Assembly (NCBI GenBank): GCA_030549335.1
Contig: CM060198.1
Coordinates: 39,069,853-39,133,852, forward strand
Source of the DNA: Pontederia crassipes
Taxonomy: Eukaryota > Streptophyta > Magnoliopsida > Commelinales > Pontederiaceae
DNA: 64,000 nucleotides
Direction of reading: 5' to 3'
The number at the start of each line of letters is the position of its first letter. Positions within the stretch are counted from its first letter, which is position 1. This document shows positions 14,361 through 27,600 of the stretch, piece after piece. The notes beneath the pieces were generated by a model that was given only the letters and a program-made list of their open reading frames with translations, was not told the DNA's origin and ran no database searches. Both the position numbers and the translations under genes were made by a program.

Positions 14361-15489
14361 GGTGATAGATACTTAGAACTTTAACTCTATTTCCAACCGA
14401 AATTGAACCGTTACAATCAGTGATAAAGCTCTTGGGGATTAGACTCTTAGAGTAAGGTTGAAACCACTAAGTTATAGATACTTATTACAACCTTTGGGTA
14501 TACAAAGAGGTGATAGATCCTTAGAACTTTAACTCTATTTCCAACCGAAGTCAAACCGTTACAATCAATGATAAAGCTCTTGGTGATTAGAGTCTTAGAG
14601 TAAGGTTCAAACCACTAAGTGATAGATACTTATTATCACCTTTGGGTATACCAAGAAGTGATAGATCCTTAGAACCTTAACTCTATTTCCAACCGAAGTT
14701 GAACCGTTACAATCAATGATAAAGCTCTTGGGGATTAGAGTTTTAGAGTAAGGTTCAAACCACTAAGTTATAGATACTTATTACCACCTTTGGGTATCCC
14801 AAGAGGTGATAGATCCTTAGAACTTTAACTCTATTTCTAACCGAAGTCGAACCGTTACAATCAGTGATAAAGCTCTTGGGGATTAGAGTCTTAGAGTAAG
14901 GTTCAAACAACTAAGTTATAGATACTTATTACGACCTTTGGGTATCCTAAGAGGTGGTAGATCCTTAGAACTTTAACTCTATTTCTAACCGAAGTTGAAC
15001 CATTACAATGAATGATAAAGCTCTTGGGGATTAGAGTCTTAGAGTAAGGTTCAAACCACTAAGTTATAGAAACTTATTACAACCTTTGGGTATCCTAAGA
15101 GGTGATAGATCCTTAGAACTTTAACGCTATTTCCAATCGAAGTTGAACCGTTACAATCAATGATAAAGCTCTTGGGGATTAGACTCTTAGAGTAAGGTTC
15201 AAACCACTAAGTTATAGATACTTATTACAACCTTTGGGTATCCCAAGAGGTGATAGATCCTTAGAACTTCAACTCTATTTCCAACCGAAGTTGAACGGTT
15301 ACAATCATTGATAAAGCTCTTGGGGATTAGAGTCTTAGAGCAAGGTTCAAACCACTAAGTTATAGATACTTATTACGACCTTTGGGTATCCTAAGAGGTG
15401 GTAGATCCTTAGAACTTTAACTCTATTTCCAACCGAAGTTGAACCGTTACAATCAATGATAAAGCTCTTGGGGATTAGAGTCTTAGAGT

Positions 15490-18400
15490 AAGGTTCAAAC
15501 AACTGAGTTATAGATACTTATTACAACCTTTGGATATCCTAAGAGGTGATAGATCCTTAGAACTTTAACTCTATTTCCAACCGAAATTGAACCGTTACAA
15601 TCAATAATAAAGCTCTTGGGGAATAGAGTCTTAGTGTAAGGTTCAAATCTCTAAGTTATAGATACTTATTACGACCTTTGGGTATCCTAAGAGGTGGTAG
15701 ATCCTTAGAACTTTAACTCTATTTCCAACCGAAGTTGAACCGTTACAATCAATGATAAAGCTCTTGGGGATTAGAGTCTTAGAGTAAGGTTCAAACCACT
15801 AAGTTATAGATACTTATTACAACCTTTGGGTATCCGAAGAGGTGATAGATCCTTAGAACTTTAACTCTATTTCCAACCGAAGTTGAACCATTACAATCAA
15901 TTATAAAGCTCTTGGGGATTAGACTCTTAGAGTAAGGTTCAAACCACTAAGTTATAGATACTTATTACAACCTTTGGGTATCCCAAGAGCTGATAGATCC
16001 TTAGAACTTTAACTCTATTTCCAACCGAAGTTGAACCGTTACAATCAATGATAAAGCTCTTGGGGATTAGACTCTTAGAGTAAGGTTCAAATCTCTAAGT
16101 TATAGATACTTATTACGACCTTTGGGTATCCTAAGAGGTGGTAGATCCTTAGAACTTTAACTCTATTTCCAACCGAAGTTGAACCGTTACAATCAATGAT
16201 AAAGCTCTTGGGGATTAGAGTCTTAGAGTAAGGTTCAAACCACTAAGTTATAGATACTTATTACAACCTTTAGGTATCCTAAGAGGTGATAGATCCTTAG
16301 AACTTTAACTCTATTTCCAACCGAAGTTGAACCCTTACAATCAATTATAAAGCTCTTGGGGATTAGACTCTTAAAGTAAGGTTCAAACCACTAAGTTATA
16401 GATACTTATTACAACATTTGGGTATCCCAAGAGGTGATAGATCCTAAGAACTTTAACTCTATTTCCAACCGAAGTTGAACCGTTACAATCAATGATAAAG
16501 CTCTTGGGGATTAGACTCTTAGAGTAAGGTTCAAACCACTAAGTTATAGATACTAATTACAACCTTTGGGTATTCTAAGTGGTGATAGATCCTTAGAACT
16601 TTAACTCTATTTCTAACCGAAGTCGAACCGTTACAATCAATGATAAAGCTCTTGGTGATTAAAGTCTTAGAGTAAGGTTCAAACCACTAAGTTATAGATA
16701 CTTATTACAACCTTTGGGTATCCCAAGAGGTGATAGATCCTTAGAACTTTAACTCTATTTCCAACCGAAGTTGAACCGTTACAATCAATGATCAAGCTCT
16801 TGAGTGTTAGAGTCTTAGAGTAGGGTTGAAACCACTAAGTTATAGATACTTATTACGACCTTTGGGTATCGTAAGAGGTGGTAGATCCTTAGAACTTTAA
16901 CTCTATTTCCAACCGAAGTTGAACCGTTACAATCAGTGATTCTCTTGGGGATTAGAGTCTTAGAGTAAGGTTCAAAGCTTTAAGTTATAGATACTTATTA
17001 CAACCTTTGGGTATCCGAAGAGGTGATAGATCCTTAGAACTTTAACTCTATTTGCAACCGAAGTTGAACCGTTACAATCAATGATAAAGCTCTTGGGAAA
17101 TAGAGTCTTAGAGTAAGGTTCAAAGCTTCCAGTTATAGATACTTATTACGACCTTTGGGTATCCTAAGAGGTGATAGATCCTTAGAACTTTAACTCTATT
17201 TCCAACCGAAATTGAACTGTTACAATCAATGTTAAAGTTCTTGGGGAATAGAGTCTTAGTGTAAGGTTCAAATCTCTAAGTTATAGATACTTATTACAAC
17301 CTTTGGGTATTCTAAGAGGTGATAGATCTTTAGAACTTTACCTCTATTTCTAACCGAAGTCGAACCGTTACAATCAATGATAAAGCTCTTGGGGATTAGA
17401 GTCTTAGAGTAAGGTCAAACAACTAAGTTATAGATACTTATTACGACCTTTGGGTATCCTAAGAGGTGGTAGATCCTTAGAACTTTAACTCTATTTCCAA
17501 CCGAAGTTGAACCGTTACAATCAATGATAAAGCTTTTGGGGATTAGACTCTTAGAGTAAGGTTCAAACCACTAAGTTATAGATACTTATTACAACCTTTG
17601 GGTATTCTAACAGGTGATAGATCCTTAGAACTTTAACTCTATTTCTAACCGAAGTTGAACCGTTACAATCAATGATAAAGCTCTTGGGGATTAGAGTCTT
17701 AGAGTAAGGTTCAAACCACTAAGTTATAGATACTTATTACAACCTTTGGGTATCCCAAGAGGTGATAGATCCTTTGAACTTTAACTCTATTTCCAACCGA
17801 AGTTGAACGGTTACAATCGTTGATAAAACTCTTGGGGATTAGAGGAGTAAGGTTCAAACCACTAAGTTATAGATACTTATTACGACCTTTGGGTATCCTA
17901 AGAGGTGGTAGATCCTTAGAACCTTAACTCTATTTCCAACCGAAGTTGAACCGTTACAATCAATGATAAAGCTCTTGGGGATTAGCGTCTTAGAGTAAGG
18001 TTCAAACAACTGAGTTATAGATACTTATTACAACCTTTGGATATCCTAAGAGGTGATAGATCCTTAGAACTTTAACTCTATTTCCAACCGAAATTGAACC
18101 GTTACAATCAATGATAAAGCTCTTGGGGAATAGAGTCTTAGTGTAAGGTTCAAATCTCTAAGTTATAGATACTTATTACGACCTTTGGGTATCCTAAGAG
18201 GTGGTAGATCCTTAGAACTTTAACTCTATTTCCAACCGAAGTTGAACCGTTACAATCAATGATAAAGCTCTTGGGGATTAGACTCTTAGAGTAAGGTTCA
18301 AACCACTAAGTTATAGATACTTATTACAACCTTTGGGTATCCCAAGAGGTGATAGACCCTTAGAACTTTAACTCTATTTCCAACCAAAGTTGAACCGTTA

Positions 18401-21400
18401 TCAATGATAAAGCTCTTGGGGATTAGAGTCTTAGAGTAAGGTTCAAACCACTAAGTTATAGATACTTATTATGACCTTTGGGTATCCTAAGAGGTGGTAG
18501 ATCCTTAGAACTTTAACTCTATTTCCAACTGAAGTTGAACCGTTACAATCAATGATAAAGCTCTTGGGGATTAGAGTCTTTGAGTAAGGTTCAAACCACT
18601 AAGTTATAGAAACTTATTACAACATTTGGGTATCCAAAGAGGTGATAGATCCTTAGAACTTTAACTCTATTTCCAACCGAAGTTGAACCGTTACAATCAA
18701 TGATAAAGTTCTTGGGGAATAGAGTCTTAGAGTAAGGTTCAAATCTCTAAGTTATATATACTTATTACAACCTTTGGGTATCCCAACAGGTGATAGATCC
18801 TTAGAACTTTAACTCTATTTCCAACCGAAGTTGAACCGTTACAATCAATGATAAATCTCTTGGGTGTTAGAGTCTTAGAGTAGGGTTCAAACCACTAAGT
18901 TATAGATACTTATTACGACCTTTGGGTATCGTAAGAGGTGGTAGATCCTTAGAACTTTAACTCTATTTCCAACAGAAGTTGAACCGTTACAATCAATGAT
19001 AAAGCTCTTGGGGATTAGAGTCTTAGAGTAAGGTTCAAAGCTTTAAGTTATAGATACTTATTACAACCTTTGGGTATCCGAAGAGGTGATAGATCCTTAG
19101 AACTTTAACTCTATTTCCAACCGAAGTTGAACCGTTACAATCAATTGTAAAGCTCTTGGGAAATAGAGTCTTAGAGTAAGGTTCAAAGCTTCAACTTATA
19201 GATACTTATTACGACCTTTGGGTATCCTAAGAGGTGATATATCCTTAGAACTTTAACTCTATTTCCAACCGAAATTGAACCGTTACAATCAATGATAAAG
19301 CTCTTGGGGAATAGAGTCTTAGTGTAAGGTTCAAATCTCTAAGTTATAGATACTTATTACGACCTTTGGGTATCCTAAGAGGTGGTAGATCCTTAGAACT
19401 TTAACTCTATTTCCAACCGAAGTTGAACCGTTACAATCAATGATAAAGCTCTTGGGGATTAGAGTCTTAGAGTAAGGTTCAAACCACTAATAGATACTTA
19501 TTACAACCTTTGGGTATCCCAAAAGGTGATAGATCCTTAGAACTTTAACTCTATTTCCAACCGAAGTTGAACCGTTACAATCAATGATAAAGCTCTTGGG
19601 AGTTAGAGTCTTAGAGTAGGGTTCAAACCACTAAGTTATAGATACTTATTACGACCTTTGGGTATCGTAAGAGGTGGTAGATCCTTAGAACTTTAACTCT
19701 ATTTCCAATAGAAGTTGAACCGTTACAATCAATGATAAAGCTCTTGGTGATTAGAGTCTTAGAGTAAGGTTCAAAGCTTTAAGTTATAGATACTTATTAC
19801 AACCTTTGGGTATCCGAAGAGGTGATAGATCCTTAGAACTTTAACTCTATTTCCAACAGAAGTTGAACCGTTACCATCAATGATAAAGCTCTTGGGAAAT
19901 AGAGTCTTAGAGTAAGGTTCAAAGCTTCAACTTGTAGATACTTATTACGTCCTTTGGGTATCCTAAGAGGTGATATATCCTTAGAACTTTAACTCTATTT
20001 CCAACCGAAATTGAACCGTTACAATCAATGATAAAGCTCTTGGGGAATAGAGTCTTAGTGTAAGGTTCAAATCTCTAAGTTATAGATACTTATTACGACC
20101 TTTGGGTATCCTAAGAGGTGGTAGATCCTTAGAACTTTAACTCTATTTCCAACCGAAGTTGAACCGTTACAATCAATGATAAAGCTCTTGGGGATTAGAG
20201 TCTTAGAGTAAGGTTCAAACCACTAAGTTATACAAACTTATTACAACCTTTGGGTATCCTAAGAGGTGATAGATCCTTAGAACTTTAACTCTATTTCCAA
20301 CCGAAATTGAACCGTTACAATCAATGATAAAGCTCTTGGGGAATAGAGTCTTAGTGTAAGGTTCAAATCTCTAAGTTATAGATACTTATTACGACCTTTG
20401 GGTATCCTAAGAGGTGGTAGATCCTTAGAACTTTAACTCTATTTCCAACCGAAGTTGAACCGTTACAATCAATGATAAAGCTCTTGGGGATTAGAGTCTT
20501 AGAGTAAGGTTCAAACCACTAAGTTATACAAACTTATTACAACCTTTGGGTATCCTAAGAGGTGATAGATCCTTAGAACTTTAACTCTATTTCCAACCGA
20601 AGTTGAACCATTACAATCAATTATAAAGCTCTTGGGGATTAGAGCCTTAGAGTAAGGTTCAAACCACTAAGTTATAGATACTTAGTACAACCTTTGGGTA
20701 TCCCAAGAGGTGATAGATCCTTAGAACTTTAACTCTATTTCCAACCGAAGTTGAACCGTTACAATCAATGATAAAGCTCTTGGGGATTAGACTCTTAGAG
20801 TAAGGTTCAAACCACTAAGTTATAGATACTTATTACAACCTTTGGGTATCCTAACAGGTGATAGATCCTTAGAACTTTAACTCTATTTCTAACCGAAGTT
20901 GAACCGTTACAATCAATGATAAAGCTCTTGGGGATTAGAGTCTTAGAGTAAGGTTCAAACCACTAAGTTATAGGAACTTATTACAACCTTTGGGTATCCT
21001 AAGAGGTGATAGATCCTTAGAACTTTAACTCTATTTCCAACCGAAGTTGAACGGTTACAATCATGGATAAAGCTCTTGGGGATTAGAGTCTTAGAGTAAG
21101 GTTCAAACCACTAAGTTATAGATACTTATTACGACCTTTGGGTATCCTTAGAGGTGGTAGATCCTTAGAACTTTAACTCTATTTCCAACCGAAGTTGAAC
21201 CGTTACAATCAATGATAAAGCTCTTGGGGATTAGAGTCTTAGAGTAAGGTTCAAACAACTGAGTTATAGATACTTATTACAACCTTTAGATATCCTAAGA
21301 GGTGATAGATCCTTAGAACTTTAACTCTATTTCCAACCGAAGTCAAACCGTTACAATCAATGATAGAGCTCTTGGGGATTAGAGTCTTAGAGTAAGGTAC

Positions 21401-24400
21401 AAACCACTAAGTTATAGATACTTATTACGACCTTTGGGTATCCCAAGAGGTGATAGATCCTTAGAACTTTAACTCTATTTCCAACCGAAGTTGAACCGTT
21501 ACAATCAATGATAAAGCTCTTGGGTATTAGAGACTTAGAGTAAGGTTCAAACCACTAAGTTATAGATACTTATTACGACCTTTGGGTATCCTAAGAGGAG
21601 GTAGATCCTTAGAACTTTAACTCTATTTCCAACCAAAGTTGAACCGTTACAATCAATGATAAAGCTCTTGGGAATTAGAGTCTTAGAGTAAGGTTCAAAC
21701 CACTAAGTTATAGAAACTTATTACAACCTTTGGATATCCTAAGAGGTGATAGATCCTTAGAACTTTAAATCTATTTTCAACCGAAGTTGAACCGTTACAA
21801 TCAATGATAAAGCTCTTGGGGAATAGAGTCTTAGAGTAAGGTTCAAATCTCTAAGTTATAGATACTTATTACAACTTTTGGGTATTCTAAGAGGTGATAG
21901 ATCCTTAGAACTTTAACTCTATTTCTAACCGAAGTCGAACCGTTACAATCAATGATAAAGCTTTTGGGGATTAGAGTCTTAGAGTAAGGTTCAAACAACT
22001 AAGTTATAGATACTTATTACGACCTTTGGGTATCCTAAGAAGTGGTAGATCCTTAGAACTTTAACCCTATTTCCAACCGAAGTTGAACCGTTACAATCAA
22101 TGATAAAGCTCTTGGGGATTAGAGTCTTAGAGTAAGGTTCAAACCACTAAGTTATTGATACTTATAACAACCTTTGGATTTCCTAAGAGGTGATAGATCC
22201 TTAGAACTTTAACTCTATTTCCAACCGAAGTTGAACCGTTACAATCAATGATAAAGCTCTTTGGGAATAGAGTCTTAGAGTAAGGTTCAAATCTCTAAGT
22301 TATAGATACTTATTACAACCTTTGGGTATTCTAAGAGGTGATAGATCCTTAGAACTTTAACTCTATTTCTAACCGAAGTCGAACCGTTACAATCAATGAT
22401 AAAGCTCTTGGGGAATAGAGTCTTAGAGTAAGGTTCAAACCACTATGTTATGAAAACTTTTTACACCCTTTGGATATCCTAAGAGGTGATAGATCCTTAG
22501 AACTTTAACTCTATTTCCAACCAAAGTTGAACCGTTATAATCAATGATAAAGCTCTTGGGGATTAGACTCTTAGAGTAAGGTTCAAACCACTAAATTATA
22601 GATACTTATTACAACCTTTGGGTATCCCAAGAGGTGATAGATCCTAAGAACTTTAACTCTATTTCCAACCGAAGTTGAACCGTTACAATTAATGATAAAG
22701 CTCTTGGGGATTAGAGTCTTAGAGTAAGGTTCAAACAACTAAGTTATAGATACTTATTACGACCTTTGGGTATCCTAAGAGGTGGTAGATCCTTAGAACT
22801 TTAACTCTATTTCCAACCGAAGTTGAACCGTTACAATCAATGATAAAGCTCTTGGTGATTAGAGTCTTAGAGTAAGGTTCAAACCACTAAGTTATAGATA
22901 CTTATTACAACCTTTGGGTGGATATCCTAAGAGGCTATAGATCCTTGGAACTTTAACTCTATTTTCAACCGAAGTTGAACCGTTACAATCAATGATAAAG
23001 CTCTTGTGGAATAGAGTCTTAGAGTCAGGTTCAAATCTCTAAGTTATAGATACTTATTACAACCTTTGGGTATTCTAAGAGGTGATAGATCCTTGGAACT
23101 TTAACTCTATTTCTAACCGAAGTCGAATCGTTACAATCAATGATAAAGCTCTTGGGGATTAGAGTCTTAGAGTAAGGTTCAAACAACTAAGTTATAGATA
23201 CTTATTACGACCTTTGGGTATCCTAAGAGGTGGTAGATCCTTGGAACTTTAACTCTATTTCCAACCGAAGTTGAACCGTTTCAATCAATGATAAAGCTCT
23301 TGGTGATTAGAGACTTAGAGTAAGGTTCAAACCACTAAGTTATAGATGCTTATTACAACCTTTCGGTATTCTAAGAGGTGACAGATGCTTAGAACTTTAA
23401 CTCTATTTCTAACCGAAATCGAACCGTTACAATCAATGATAAGGCTCTTGGGGATTAGAGTCTTAGAGTAAGGTTCAAACCACTAAGTTATAGGAACTTA
23501 TTACAACCTTTAGGTATCCTAAGAAGTGATAGATCCTTAGAACTTTAACTCTATTTCCAACCGAAGTTGAACCGTTACAATCAATGATAAAGCTCTTGGG
23601 GATTAGACTCTTAGAGTAAGGTTCAAACCACTAAGTTATAGATACTTATTACGACCTTTGGGTATCCTAAGAGGTGGTAGATCCTTAGAACTTTAACTCT
23701 ATTTCCAACCGAAGTTGAACCGTTACAATCAATGATAAAGCTCTTGGGGATTAGAGTCTTAGAGTAAGGTTCAAACAACTGAGTTATAGATACTTATTAT
23801 AACCTTTGGGTATCCTAAGAGGTGATGGATCCTTTGAACTTTAACTCTATTTCCAACCGAAGTTGAACCGTTACAATCAATGATAAAGCTCTTGGGGATT
23901 AGAGTCTTAGAGTAAGGTTCAAACAACTGAGTTATAGATACTTATTACAACCTTTGGGTATCCTAAGAGGTGATAGATCCCTAGAACTTTAACTCTATTT
24001 ACAACCGAAGTTGAACCGTTACAATCAATGATAAAGCTCTTGTGGAATAGAGTCTTAGAGTAAGGTTCAAATCTCTAAGTTATAGATACTTATTACAACC
24101 TTTGGGTATTCTAAGAGGTGATAGATGCTTAGAACTTTAACTCTATTTCTAACCGAAATCGAACCGTTACAATCAATTATAAAGTTCTTGGGGATTAGAG
24201 TCTTAGAGTAAGGTTCAAACCACTAAGTTATAGAAACTTATTACAACCTTTGGATATCCTAAGAGGTGATAGATCCTTAGAATTTTAAATCTATTTCCAA
24301 CCGAAGTTGAACCGTTACAATCAATGATAAAGCTCTTGGGGAATAGAGTCTTAGAGTAAGGTTCAAATCTCTAAGTTATAGATACTTATTACAACTTTTG

Positions 24401-24605
24401 GGTATTCTAAGAGGTGATAGATCCTTAGAACTTTAACTCTATTTCTAACCGAAGTCGAACCGTTACAATCAATGATAAAGCTCTTGGGGATTAGAGTCTT
24501 AGAGTAAGGTTCAAACAACTAAGTTATAGATACTTATTACAACTTTTGGGTATCCCAAGAGGTGATAGATCCTTAGAACTTTAACTCTATTTCGAATCGA
24601 AGTTG
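15490..24605 (+). repeat. Satellite domain rich in GGTGGTAG, GAATAGAG and AAATCTCTAAG monomer types
   Basis: Ordinary 148-bp monomers in which three linked variants are frequent: GGTGGTAGATCC at the start, GGGGAATAGAGTC in the middle and GTTCAAATCTCTAAG near the end. Monomers with AAAGCTTTAAG or AAAGCTTCAAC are also found (about 16.9-19.9 kb). Several monomers carry small deletions: near 16940 (bases around AAAGC lost), 17845 (GAGTCTTA shortened), 18400 (TTATCAATG) and 19488 (AAGTT region shortened). A 4-5-bp insertion gives TTTGGGTGGATATCC near 22915. I did not establish one strict higher-order period here; short blocks recur irregularly. Confidence 0.75.
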
Positions 24606-27600
24606 AACCGTTATAATCAATGATAAAGCTCTTGGGGATTAGAGTCTTAGAGTAAGGTTCAAACCACTAAGTTATAGATACTTATTACGACCTTTGGAAA
24701 TCCTAAGACGTGGTAGATCCTTAGAACTTTAACTCTATTTCCAACCGAAGTTGAACCGTTACAATCAATGATAAAGCTCTTGGGGATTAGAGTCTTAGAG
24801 TAAGGTTCAAACCACTAAGTTATAGATACTTATTACAACCTTTGGGTATCCTAAGAGGTGATAGATCCTTAGAACTTTAACTCTATTTCCAACCGAAGTT
24901 GAACCGTTACAATCAATGATAAAGCACTTGAGGAATAGAGTCTAAGAGTAAGGTTAAAATCTCTAAGTTATAGATACTTATTACAACCTTTGGGTATTCT
25001 AAGAGGTGATAGATCCTTAGAACTTTAACTCTATTTCTAACCGAAGTCGAACCGTTACAATCAATGATAAAGCTCTTGGGGATTAGAGTCTTAGAGTAAG
25101 GTTCAAACCACTATGTTATGGAAACTTTTTAAAACCTTTGGATATCCTAAGAGGTGATAGATCCTTAGAACTTTAACTCTATTTCCAACCGAAGTCAAAC
25201 CGTTACAATCAATGATAGTGCTCTTGGGGATTAGAGTCTTAGAGTAAGGTACAAACCACTAAGTTATAGATACTTATTACGACCTTTGGGTATCCCAAGA
25301 GGTGATAGATCCTTAGAACTTTAACTCTATTTCCAACCGAAGTTGAACCGTTACAATCAATGATAAAGCTCTTGGGTATTAGAGACTTAGAGTAAGGTTC
25401 AAACCACTAAGTTATAGATACTTATTACGACCTTTGGGTATCCTAAGAGGTGGTAGATCCTTAGAACTTTAACTCTATTTCCAACCGAAGTTGAACCGTT
25501 ACAATCAATGATAAAGCTCTTGGGGATTAGAGTCTTAGAGTAAGGTTCAAACCACTAAGTTATAGAAACTTATTACAACCTTTGGATATCCTAAGAGGTG
25601 ATAGATCCTTAGAACTTTTAATCTATTTCCAACCGAAGTTGAACCGTTACAATCAATGATAAAGCTCTTGGGGAATAGAGTCTTAGAGTAAGGTTCAAAT
25701 CTCTAAGTTATAGATACTTATTACAACTTTTGGGTATTCTAAGAGGTGATAGATCCTTAGAACTTTAACTCTATTTCTAACCGAAGTCGAACCGTTACAA
25801 TCAATGATAAAGCTCTTGGGGATTAGAGTCTTAGAGTAAGGTTGAAACAACTAAGTTATGGAAACTTTTTAAAACCTTTGGATATCCTAAGAGGTGATAG
25901 ATCCTTAGAACTTTAACTCTATTTCCAACCAAAGTTGAATCGTTACAATCAATGATAAAGCTCTTGGGGATTAGAGTCTTAGAGTAAGGTTCAAATCTCT
26001 AAGTTATAGAAACTTATTACAAACTTTGGGTATCCCAAGAGATGATAGATCCTTAGAACTTTAACTCTATTTCCAACCGAAGTTGAACCGTTACAATCAA
26101 TGATAAAGCTCTTGGGGATTAGAGTCTTAGAGTAAGGTACAAAGCTCTAAGTTATAGATACTTATTACAACCTTTGGGTATCCCAAGAGGTGATAGATCC
26201 TTAGAAATCTAACTCTATTTCCAACCGAAGTTGAACCGTTACAAGCAATGATAAAGCTCTTGGGGATTAGAGTCTTAGAGTAAGCTTCAAAGCTCTAAGT
26301 TATAGATACTTATTACAACCTTTGGGTATCCTAAGAGGTGATAGATCCTTAGAACTTTAACTCTATTTCCAACCGAAGTTGAACCGTTACAATCAATGAT
26401 AAAGCACTTGGGGAATAGAGTCCAAGAGTAAGGTTCAAATCTCTAAGTTATACATACTTATTACAACGTTTGGGTATTCCAAGAGGTGATAGATCCTTAG
26501 AACTTTAACTCTATTTCTAACCGAAGTCGAACCGTTACAATCAATGATAAAGCTCTTGGGGATTAGAGTCTTAGAGTAAGGTTCAAACCACTAAGTTATA
26601 GATACTTATTACGACCTTTGGATATCCTAAGACGTGGTAGATCCTTAGAACTTTAACTCCATTTCCAACCGAAGTTGAACCGTTACAATCAATGTTAAAG
26701 CTCTTGGGGATTAGAGTCTTAGAGTAAGGTTCAAACCACTAAGTTATAGATACTTATTACAACCTTTGGGTATCCTAAGAGGTGATAGATCCTTAGAACT
26801 TTAACTCTATTTCCAACCGAAGTTGAACCGTTACAATCAATGATAAAGCACTTGAGGAATAGAGTCTAAGAGTAAGGTTCAAATCCCTAAGTTATAGATA
26901 CTTATTACAACCTTTGGGTATTCTAAGAGGTGATAGATCCTTAGAACTTTAACTCTATTTCTAACCGAAGTAGAACCATTACAATCAATGATAAAGCTCT
27001 TGGTGATTAGAGTCTTAGAGTAAGGTTCAAACCACTATGTTATGGAAACTTTTTAAAACCTTTGGATATCCTAAGAGGTGATAGATCCTTAGAACTTTAA
27101 CTCTATTTCCAACCAAAGTCAAACCGTTACAATCAATGATAGAGCTCTTGGGGATTAGAGTCTTAGAGTAAGGTACAAACCACTAAGTTATAGATACTTA
27201 TTACGACCTTTGGGTATCCCAAGAGGTGATAGATCCTTAGAACTTTAACTCTATTTCCAACCGAAGTTGAACCGTTACAATCAATGATAAAGCTCTTGGG
27301 TATTAGAGACTTAGAGTAAGGTTCAAACCACTAAGTTATAGATACTTATTACGACCTTTGGGTATCCTAAGAGGTGGTAGATCCTTAGAACTTTAACTCT
27401 ATTTCCAACCGAAGTTGAACCGTTACAATCAATGATAAAGCTCTTGGGGATTAGAGTCTTAGAGTAAGGTTCAAACCACTAAGTTATAGAAACTTATTAC
27501 AACCTTTGGATATCCTAAGAGGTGATAGATCCTTAGAACTTTAAATCTATTTCCAACCGAAGTTGAACCGTTACAATCAATGATAAAGCTCTTGGGGAAT

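Larger units (their letters stand above)
12100..15490 (+). repeat. Higher-order repeat of 11 monomers plus a 64-bp stub, two copies of about 1694 bp
   Basis: Markers repeat at 1694 bp: TTAACCCTAT (C-run at 12331 and 14025), the truncated monomer junction AATGCAGG (12661 and 14355) and ATCCCAAAAGG (12151 and 13845). The length equals 11 x 148 plus a 64-bp truncated monomer plus a 2-bp insertion. Beyond the 2-bp AC insertion at about 13535, present only in copy 1, the offset falls to 1692. Copy 1 is about 12100-13793 and copy 2 about 13794-15487. Confidence 0.87.
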